Positions 61,101-64,000 of a stretch of DNA of 64,000 nucleotides are shown in pieces. Where the stretch lies: assembly GCA_943736015.1 (NCBI GenBank), contig OX031073.1, forward strand, positions 28,609,210-28,673,209, read 5' to 3'. Position numbers and translations under genes: made by a program. The notes beneath the pieces are model-generated. The model saw only the letters and a program-made list of their open reading frames with translations, was not told the DNA's origin and ran no database searches. The first letter of the stretch is position 1. Each line of letters begins with the position of its first letter. This DNA comes from Tridacna crocea. Lineage: Eukaryota > Mollusca > Bivalvia > Cardiida > Cardiidae.

Positions 61101-63357
61101 AAGTATGGCTTTTGGGTGGGTCGGTGGCCTAGTGGTTAACACGTTGGACTACCAATCCGAAGGTCTGGGGTTCGAATCCCGGTGTGGTAGGATGTTTTTC
61201 AGAGACACCTTGTGTCTCCCACCCAACAAGAGGTGAACTGGTTAGAAACCCAGAGGTAGCCTCACATGTATCGGTGCTATACACTGAGCATGTAAAAGAA
61301 CCAAGGAAATCTATTGGAAAAAGAGCTAGGGTTTGGTACCCCGATTTCCTTGTATCCGACTCTTTCTCTCTACTCCAATCTGTGCCTGTCAGATATGCGT
61401 ATATAATAATAACATGGCACATGTACATAAATGTCACAAGAAAAAAAAAAGGTGAAGGATAAAAATGTTACATTACTAACTCATTAACTCTGTATAAAAA
61501 ACCCTTCTCATTCGCGAGAAGAATATCCTTCAAAAAGAAGGAGTGCCAGAGTGCTATAGTGTGGGAAATTACCTGAGACAACAAGAACAACATATGGTTG
61601 GTGAATGCAAACACAGACTGTGCAAATAGCAGTTTGATCTTGGTTATCTCCACAGGCTAAAAGTTTGTTTGATATTTTGGTAAAATCAGCATAAAAATTG
61701 CTCACCTAGAGGTCCGCCTCATTCACTCTCATTTGGAGTTTATTGCCTTTTTAACAGTTTAGGTCATATCAAGGTGGCAAGGGCATGTATGCATGTGACA
61801 AACCTTTCTTTACAAGCCAATGGCTTATTTCTAAAATGCATCAAAGGTGAAAAGGGAAATACTGCTGTAATAAATGTTTGCCTCAACCTAGAATTGAACC
61901 AACAACTACCAGGTAATGACTCCGGGTAACCTAATCACTGTGCTTTCTGGCAGAGCCTCATTCACTAAGAAATCTATGTAGATAGTGTCAAGCAAGCAAA
62001 TAAACTTACCAACATCCCTGCCAACTTTAAAGCAGTGCTGCTAGATATACAGTCTGAAATGAGAGGGAAAGTCAGGAATAAAATAATCATCAAAACAACT
62101 TTGACAAAAAGAAGTTGCACATTTACATCCCTTCACAGGAACCCATTACCAAACGACAAAATTTTGGACTTGTCAAAATTAAAAGCATTTGCAGGCGACA
62201 AAATAAAAGTGACTGAAAATTTGAAATTTGTTTTGTGAAGGGTAGAAAACATTGTGGGAAAAGGAGAAAATGCTGGTTACCAGCATTTTCTCCTTTTCCC
62301 ACAATGTTTTCAAAAGGCTTTTTCCTCAGGGGTGTCAGAAGTAGGGATTGTGTGGTAATGGGTTACCAGTGCTGTTAACTTCTCTTTCTTGTGATACAAC
62401 AACAATATGATTGGGCGAGTTTCTTTCCTGGCACAAAACAATCTGTATTGATAGCCTTTGCTTCATTATGCAGCATCTTTCTGACATTTCCCCCAATAAA
62501 ATGTTTGTAGTTCTTTATAACACTCACACATTTCAAGGTGATACATGACTAAAAAATTAAGTCGCTGTCATTTTTTCTGGCTTATAAACAACAAGAGGGC
62601 CACGATGACCCTGTATTGCTCCACTGGCTAATAAGTAATAACACTACAAGCCAAACATTACAATACTTGGCCAATTTGTTTCAAACCTGAAGACATACAA
62701 AATTCTTTCTATAAAATCCGAGAAAGTTATGACGCGTGGCAAATCCACTTTTCTCCACAAATCTATAATTACTAGAATAAATCGCACCAGATAGCATTTT
62801 ACTCAGTAAACTTTTACTTTATTTTAAAATTCAAAGTAATGGTAGTCGTTTTGAAAAACTAGTCCACTTATGTACCCAGAATGCCCTTATTAGATAGATG
62901 CGTATTTGTACAATGCCATCTACTATTATCTTAACTCTTTACCAAACAACAAAATTTTAGACAAGTCTAAATTGGAAGATTTGCAGACAACAAAATAAGC
63001 ATACTCAAAAATTGAAATTTGTTTCCAGCAGGGTAAAAAACATTCTGGGAAAAGGAGAAAATGCTGGTTACCAGCATTTTCTCCTTTTCCCACAATGTTT
63101 TCAAAAGGCTTCTATCTCGGGGTCGTAAAAACCAGGGATTGTTTGGTAAAGGGTTAATGCGATTAGTGGCCAATTCATAATGAAAGCAGTTTCCTACCTC
63201 CTCCTTCCCCACAGTATGAGATCAACCAGGGGAGCTCACTCTCCCCTACAACACCATCAAAGTTTCCACTCCACAATTCCGAGACAGATACTCTGGCATG
63301 TCTTAGAGCATATTTTACAAGCTCCTTTCTCTTTTTATCTCCATGGAACTTCTCCCT
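40091..63357 (-). CDS. DNAJC10: DNAJC10/ERdj5-like ER disulfide reductase, 3' part of gene (15 coding exons)
   Basis: ERdj5 is an ER-lumen J-domain protein that reduces disulfides of misfolded clients for BiP-assisted ER-associated degradation. Joining the 15 exons listed below gives 1761 nt, 586 residues plus a stop. Residues 1-50 finish thioredoxin domain 1. Residues about 55-150 and 150-225 are the non-catalytic domains b1 and b2. Active thioredoxin domains follow with WCPPC (Cys268/271), WCGPC (Cys376/379) and WCGHC (Cys489/492). Cis-proline loops such as NSYPTS, SSYPNL and HSYPSV are present, and the chain ends PDDEL. All exon phases agree, and every junction is GT-AG except one GC donor. 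From memory, human DNAJC10 has 793 residues, so about 207 N-terminal residues (signal peptide, J domain, first CXXC) should lie right of the window. Domain order and the C-terminal retrieval signal rule out an ordinary PDI. Confidence 0.96.
40263..40481 (+). mobile_element. TTAA-MITE-1, diverged, in DNAJC10 intron
   Basis: Between the last two exons; palindrome damaged. Confidence 0.75.
40569..40802 (-). mobile_element. TTAA-MITE-1
   Basis: TTAA both sides; moderately diverged. Confidence 0.82.
40945..41214. mobile_element. GATCAGCCTGCGCAGG foldback MITE, copy 2 (best preserved)
   Basis: CACGCGAAAAGGGTCATTCG mirrored by CGAATGTCCCTTTTCGCGTG. Two inner hairpins around TGCGCAGTCCGCGCA and TGCGCCTACTGCGCA. 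Ends in GCAGGCCATATA. Confidence 0.92.
41226..41300 (-). CDS. DNAJC10: DNAJC10 exon: last Trx4 helix
   Basis: 75 nt, phase 0 to 0. Encodes NYYGWDIASQNSDAITNFVL and SNIPQ, matching the human helix INTRDAKAIAALISEKLE. The acceptor is gatatttcag and the donor gtaggt. It sits 12 bp right of a foldback repeat. Confidence 0.88.
41426..41659 (-). mobile_element. TTAA-MITE-1
   Basis: TTAA both sides; diverged left part. Confidence 0.82.
41725..41905 (+). mobile_element. TTAA-MITE-1, heavily diverged
   Basis: AAAACATTGTAGGAAACAGA and GTTTTCTACCCTTTG landmarks remain. Confidence 0.5.
41906..42413. other. intron, no gene recognised
   Basis: Holds a 63-codon plus-strand ORF (41888-42079) with no homology I recognise, antisense inside a DNAJC10 intron. 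An AGGGGACTTCATGTGTCTAC stretch resembles 38754-38770 (AGGGGCTTTTTGCATCTGC), suggesting another old repeat. Confidence 0.35.
42414..43658 (+). mobile_element. pearl/Helentron-like element B, copy 1 (7 internal units)
   Basis: Begins AACAAGAGCGGCAAACTGTC and ends with hairpin ACGTCCCGTCTTCAACGGGC, then GTATAAAA. About seven 156 bp units with GTGCACTGCACTCCCCCTTG and CCATGAAATTTCATAACCCT. A GCCTGCCCGCCCACCC run precedes the tail. Confidence 0.88.
43737..43865 (-). CDS. DNAJC10: DNAJC10 exon: Trx4 C-terminal half
   Basis: 129 nt, phase 0 to 0. Encodes DLEGSAKAGKVDCTQERNLC, then QQAGVHSYPSVRFYPGSSGG. It matches human KVKAGKVDCQAYAQTCQKAGIRAYPTVKFY. The acceptor is cttgttcag and the donor gtatgt. 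Confidence 0.95.
44356..44575 (+). mobile_element. TTAA-MITE-1
   Basis: Right TTAA; tip GCTGGTTTCCAGC. Confidence 0.88.
44576..45059. repeat. intronic direct repeat
   Basis: AGACATTATGGATGTCAGAAC occurs twice, at about 44693 and 44880, each followed by an AATTCA... stretch and, further on, GATATGCAG..CTCTTGCAA. A ~190 bp tandem duplication. Confidence 0.6.
45180..45381 (-). CDS. DNAJC10: DNAJC10 exon: Trx3 end and Trx4 active site WCGHC
   Basis: 202 nt, one base in, phase 0 out. It opens IYNGWHRDAESLRAWAFDFL and continues EPWIVDFYAPWCGHC, ending EKVAN. The human counterpart is YNGWNRDAYSLRIWGLGFLP..WVIDFYAPWCGPC. The acceptor is aattacag and the donor gtaagt. Confidence 0.95.
45589..45693 (+). 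mobile_element. TTAA-MITE-1, palindrome deleted (105 bp)
   Basis: TTAA both sides; the centre is missing, joining AAGAAAGTC to TTTGAAATTGC. Confidence 0.85.
45690..45919 (+). mobile_element. TTAA-MITE-1
   Basis: Shares TTAA with the deleted copy; right end GAGTCAC. Confidence 0.85.
46388..46524 (-). CDS. DNAJC10: DNAJC10 exon: Trx3 C-terminal half
   Basis: 137 nt, phase 0 in, two bases out. Encodes KLKGTKNIYVGMVDCVEHSS, then QQQSVSSYPNLRLYPPHARG. It matches human TLTGLINVGSIDC..ENVQRYPEIRFFPP. The acceptor is cttacag. A downstream AG at the AAAAG position would break homology and was not used. Confidence 0.93.
46871..47026 (-). CDS. DNAJC10: DNAJC10 exon: Trx3 active site WCGPC, GC donor
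   Basis: 156 nt, phase 0 to 0. It opens DTLNPPVVNLDYTSF and includes EEIWMVDFFAPWCGPC, ending EWRRLAK. The acceptor is tcttgtag. The only donor that keeps frame and homology is AAG|GCGAGT, a GC-AG intron. The motif is CGPC where human Trx3 has CHPC. Confidence 0.94.
47252..47575 (+). mobile_element. AGAGCTGTCAC-type element, longer relative
   Basis: Head GCTATCACTAAATGTGAT, then ACCCCCACCAGCTC as at 37590. Ends near CCACTTCATGGGTTATG after a GACAGACAGCC run. Confidence 0.55.
47587..47693. mobile_element. TTAA-MITE-1 remnant
   Basis: GAAACATTGTGGGTAAAAGA and TTTAGACAAGTCC, palindrome worn. Confidence 0.5.
47694..47916 (+). mobile_element. TTAA-MITE-1, AAACAATCC subtype
   Basis: TTAA both sides, perfect palindrome. 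Confidence 0.92.
48019..48120 (-). CDS. DNAJC10: DNAJC10 exon: Trx2 C-terminal half
   Basis: 102 nt, phase 0 to 0. Encodes LNINSYPTSILYNQSKPHKF, then SGYHDQHAIIEFIE. It matches human YNIQAYPTTVVFNQSNIHEYEGHHSAEQILEFIE. The SYP is the cis-proline loop facing the active site. The acceptor is actttcag and the donor gtgagt. Confidence 0.94.
48480..49080. repeat. two tandem foldback units (TGGTTTATCATTCAATAAACC type)
   Basis: Unit 1 (48515-48690) and unit 2 (48895-49050) each carry CAATAAACCACA and a matching inverted ATGGTTTATTGAATG-like half around a GGTTTAYTYATTGC centre. Flanks TTCATACATAGAGTAAAAAC recur at 49446, so a third partial unit exists. Confidence 0.65.
49088..49410 (-). mobile_element. 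SINE-like dispersed repeat
   Basis: On the minus strand it opens GGTTTGGAATGGGAATCAAT and contains GGACCCCGTGTGGTTTAATC and GTCGTAAAAGGCGAC, ending in CATT-type simple repeats. Contains no usable ORF. Class uncertain. Confidence 0.45.
49684..49907 (+). mobile_element. TTAA-MITE-1
   Basis: Complete, TTAA both sides. Confidence 0.92.
50117..50233 (-). CDS. DNAJC10: DNAJC10 exon: Trx2 active site WCPPC
   Basis: 117 nt, phase 0 to 0. It opens with WCPPCMRLLPEVRKAAKSYG, followed by VVNFGTVDCT. The CPPC motif is identical to human ERdj5 Trx2, a strongly reducing motif. The acceptor is ctttcag and the donor gtaagt. Confidence 0.96.
50568..50856 (+). mobile_element. TTAA-MITE-1 with internal duplication
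   Basis: The right palindrome arm occurs twice (ATTTTCTCTCCGTTT and ATTTTCTCCTTTTCCCACAA). Ends GTAATGGG-TTAA. Confidence 0.75.
50945..51090 (-). CDS. DNAJC10: DNAJC10 exon: b2 end and Trx2 first strand
   Basis: 146 nt, two bases in, phase 0 out. Encodes RTTAHDVAAFARDAAQIKLE and ends VWFVDFFAP. It stops exactly before the WCPPC active site. Human has ..ILAFAKESVNSHVTTL..PWLVDFFAP. The acceptor is ttgttgcag and the donor gtaagt. Confidence 0.94.
51251..51448. mobile_element. TTAA-MITE-2
   Basis: GTAA-CCCTTATCC left, CCCAAGGG-TTAA right. Core GTGTAGATCCAAGATCAGAC mirrored by GTTTGATCTTGATCTACAC. Confidence 0.75.
51449..52005. other. intron, no gene recognised
   Basis: Worn MITE-1 core at about 51825-51870 (GGAGAAAAAGCTGG / TTTTCTCC). 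Confidence 0.4.
52009..52120 (-). CDS. DNAJC10: DNAJC10 exon: b2 second half
   Basis: 112 nt, phase 0 in, one base out. Encodes VGRVDCLLLRTMCNDLHIYK, then FPMFLVFKPAGGYEIYY. It parallels human VGRFDCSSAPDICSNLYVFQPSLAVFKGQG..YEIHHG. The KFP is the cis-proline position. The acceptor is ttttacag and the donor gtgagt. Confidence 0.94.
52201..52454. mobile_element. GATCAGCCTGCGCAGG foldback MITE, copy 3
   Basis: TATATGGCTTGCA start, GCAGACCATAT end. First inner hairpin intact, second shortened. Confidence 0.88.
52790..52918 (-). mobile_element. TTAA-MITE-1, CAATCC half
   Basis: GAAAACATTTTGGGAAATAA to GGTCAAGGATTAA. Confidence 0.65.
53030..53166. repeat. short direct repeat
   Basis: CTAATACTATATAAAACACTATA occurs at about 53076 and again at about 53150; CATATATAACCCACTGCCCAC recurs at 53386. 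Confidence 0.7.
53167..53390. mobile_element. GATCAGCCTGCGCAGG foldback MITE, copy 4
   Basis: TATATGGC / GCCATATA ends; one inner hairpin largely deleted. Inserted in a duplicated ATATAACCCACTGCCCAC site. Confidence 0.85.
53580..53699 (-). CDS. DNAJC10: DNAJC10 exon: b2 first half
   Basis: 120 nt, phase 0 to 0. It opens TIQDNLKAGTEDPWLIHFVE and ends RKLHAMLPDLK. This matches human TLEDRLAHHRWLLFFHF..LKKLKTLLKN. The acceptor is ttttgtag and the donor gtttgt, a less usual but valid GT site. Confidence 0.9.
54113..54278 (+). repeat. 165 bp flanking direct repeat, left
   Basis: GAATGAAATTGAAATAAGGA to TGTTTCCCAATCATA; matches 55990-56155. Confidence 0.9.
54279..55990 (+). mobile_element. pearl/Helentron-like element B, copy 2 (10 internal units)
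   Basis: Same head and tail as 42414-43658 but ten ~156 bp units, and a longer CCCGCC run (55921-55946) before the tail hairpin. No coding capacity. Confidence 0.9.
55990..56155 (+). repeat. 165 bp flanking direct repeat, right
   Basis: AATGAAATTGAAATTAGGAT to TGCTTCCCAATCATA. Confidence 0.9.
56700..59480. repeat. 24 bp minisatellite, dense then decaying
   Basis: Core unit CATCTGGTTTCCAAGCCACA plus TAAA (24 bp). Two sub-arrays: CTCATAAGTATACTG / CTTCAAAACCATACTG units (56700-57420) and CACATAAAGATGTAG / AACATCTG units (57790-58520), then scattered TTTCCAAGC words to ~59470. The period is a multiple of three, so several overlapping minus-strand frames stay open with MWLGNQMF or YVAWKPDV octapeptides. 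Confidence 0.93.
58720..58815 (-). repeat. tRNA-like SINE remnant
   Basis: Minus strand carries GGCTAAGTAGCAAAGTG and the B-box-like GGATTCAATTCCCACTG. Confidence 0.4.
59710..59799 (-). CDS. DNAJC10: DNAJC10 exon: b1 to b2 linker helix
   Basis: 90 nt, phase 0 to 0. Encodes EITSLVAQEIANQVLEQLPD, then VTDLDIAMFQ, matching the human helix ..IYLEVIHNLPDFELLS. The acceptor is cttacacag and the donor gtaaga. The intron that follows is 6.0 kb, the longest in the gene here. Confidence 0.9.
59990..60180 (-). mobile_element. TTAA-MITE-1, diverged
   Basis: CGCTTTAACATGTGACAATA start; palindrome tip GCTGGTTTCAGC. Confidence 0.7.
60236..60474 (+). mobile_element. TTAA-MITE-1
   Basis: Right TTAA; small duplication ACCCTTCCCAAA within. 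Confidence 0.82.
60510..60605. repeat. AAACCCTATGTTGTG repeat, copy 3
   Basis: CTAATGAGTACCCATAACAT, then GAGAATAATTAATATTTT: the uninterrupted MITE target. Confidence 0.7.
60615..60740 (-). CDS. DNAJC10: DNAJC10 exon: b1 core
   Basis: 126 nt, phase 0 to 0. Encodes DELVSVGVMNCKDNNEHKCK and continues to EVEKGKGL. The VGVMNC strand corresponds to human VGWMDC, and no CXXC is present, as expected of inactive b1. The acceptor is tttccag and the donor gtaagt. Confidence 0.92.
60838..61062 (-). mobile_element. TTAA-MITE-1
   Basis: Right TTAA. A second, truncated left part lies at 60766-60838. Confidence 0.82.
61111..61452 (+). mobile_element. tRNA-derived SINE
   Basis: Head has pol III A box (GTGGCCTAGTGGTTAA) and B box (GGTTCGAATCC). 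The body is unrelated to tRNA and the 3' end is an A11 run at 61441-61451. Head folds imperfectly as a tRNA, so it is a SINE and not a functional tRNA gene. Confidence 0.82.
61880..61965 (-). repeat. tRNA-like SINE remnant
   Basis: Minus strand shows AGCACAGTGATTAGGTTACC and GGTTCAATTCTAGG, a worn A/B box pair. Confidence 0.45.
62010..62053 (-). CDS. DNAJC10: DNAJC10 exon: b1 helix (44 nt)
   Basis: Two bases complete the Asp codon started in the previous exon, then CISSSTALKLAGML follows. It aligns with human GGDCLTSQTRLRLSGML. The acceptor is catttcag and the donor gtaagt; it exits in phase 0. It is too short for an ORF scan and was found by phase and homology. Confidence 0.9.
62138..62366 (-). 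mobile_element. TTAA-MITE-1, target lost
   Basis: CCCATTACCA / TGGTAATGGG ends intact, but flanked by GGAA and TTAC instead of TTAA. Confidence 0.9.
62590..62640 (+). mobile_element. pearl-like element A, head fragment
   Basis: AACAAGAGGGCCACGATGAC, then CTGTATTGCTCCACTGGCTAA; no tandem core or tail follows. Confidence 0.6.
62931..63156 (-). mobile_element. TTAA-MITE-1, AAACAATCC subtype
   Basis: Complete with TTAA both sides. Confidence 0.92.
63198..63357 (-). CDS. DNAJC10: DNAJC10 exon: end of Trx1 and start of b1
   Basis: 160 nt, phase 0 in, one base out. Encodes REKFHGDKKRKELVKYALRH, then ELWSGNF and PWLISYCGEGG. This matches the human stretch YHG..KESLVSFA..TELWTGNF..WLITFCSKGG. The acceptor is tttccag and the donor gtagga. 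It is the first exon visible; the preceding one is outside the window. Confidence 0.93.
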
Positions 63358-63399
63358 CTGGAAAAAGCAGAATAACATGATGGACAGGGGAGAAAATTC

Positions 63400-63810
63400 T
63401 GACATTTTAAGATCTTTTTTATACAAATCTTAAATAAAGCCGTGTGAGTTTCTCAATAAAGAAAAAGGGGTTTTGAATAATTTGTTAATAATCTATACAT
63501 CAATACATGTATACATGTGTGCCAAAAAATTTATGAAATTCTGATTACAGACTTTGGGGGTATAAGAATGTTTGCACATTCCAGACACTAGTTGTACATT
63601 CGATATACTTGTTATAACATATGCACAAAAAAGTTTGTTAATTTTTCAAATTTGTACAATCACAAAAGTTTCAAATTCGTAAAAATTTCCCTTATACAGT
63701 ATGCATCTTTATCAGTACCAGTATTTACTGGCCACCGTTTTATTGAAAGAGCAAATTTTGAATCAGAGCATTCCTTAAATGGTACCAAACGATATGCATT
63801 TCAAACTGTA
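63400..63810. other. intron, no feature recognised
   Basis: AT-rich; upstream DNAJC10 exons are not found before the edge. Confidence 0.4.
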
Positions 63811-64000
63811 TTAACCCATTACCACACAATCCCTACTTTTGACGCCCTTGAAAAAGAAGCCTTTTGAAAACACTGTAGGAAAAGGAGAAAATGCTGGTAA
63901 CCAGCATTTTCTCATTTTCCCACATTGTTTTCTTCCCATCCCAGAGCAAATTTCAATTTTTCATTCACCTTTATTTGTCGTCTGCAAATGCTTTTAAGTT
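63811..64000 (+). mobile_element. TTAA-MITE-1, cut by window end
   Basis: TTAA-CCCATTACCACACAATCC start and palindrome; the distal end lies outside. Confidence 0.9.

Noticed and set aside
61114-61190. Functional tRNA gene
   Set aside because: A and B boxes are good, but acceptor pairing is poor and a long non-tRNA body with an A-tail follows; a SINE.
43861-63357. Ordinary protein disulfide isomerase (PDIA family) instead of DNAJC10
   Set aside because: PDIs have a-b-b'-a' order with two CGHC sites. Here three consecutive active domains follow two inactive ones, with a CPPC site and a DDEL tail, the ERdj5 order.

Overview
The window is animal nuclear DNA: AT-rich, intron-rich and packed with short non-autonomous repeats. 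The repeat vocabulary points to a bivalve mollusc, probably a heterodont. It includes elements opening AACAAGAGGGCC and closing on a GTGCTCA hairpin, elements opening AACAAGAGCGGC and closing ACGGGCGTATAAA, and foldbacks centred on GATCAGCCTGCGCAGG. The species cannot be fixed from sequence alone. No retrovirus-like, Polinton-like, bacterial or CRISPR content was seen.

One gene is certain. On the minus strand, from the right edge down to 40091, lie the last 15 coding exons of a DNAJC10/ERdj5 orthologue, the ER-resident J-domain disulfide reductase. The exons, spliced by phase, give 586 residues and a stop: the end of the first thioredoxin domain, two inactive thioredoxin-like domains (b1, b2), three active thioredoxin domains (CPPC, CGPC, CGHC) and a C-terminal DDEL ER-retrieval signal. 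The signal peptide, J domain and first CXXC domain must lie beyond 64000. Nearly every intron carries transposons. The 6 kb intron between 53699 and 59710 holds a pearl-like element flanked by 165 bp direct repeats and a 24 bp minisatellite.

Left of 40 kb there is no recognisable protein. A chain of short, phase-compatible candidate exons on the minus strand (35.8, 33.7, 25.1, 18.7 and 9.0 kb) and two isolated candidate first exons beside CpG-richer patches (26.2 kb minus, 27.9 kb plus) hint at one or more unidentified genes. They are low confidence.

The rest is repeats. The dominant one is a ~228 bp MITE (called TTAA-MITE-1 here) with about 60 copies or pieces. It has TTAA target duplications, 10 bp inverted ends (CCCATTACCA) and a ~30 bp-arm central palindrome. 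Target and ends suggest mobilisation by a piggyBac-type transposase. Other layers are a ~1.04 kb tandem array (1-8.6 kb) interrupted by a tandemly doubled 1.9 kb foldback element, a threefold 2.1 kb tandem duplication (11.5-17.9 kb), pearl/Helentron-like elements with internal ~156-165 bp tandem units, a tRNA-derived SINE and several foldback families.
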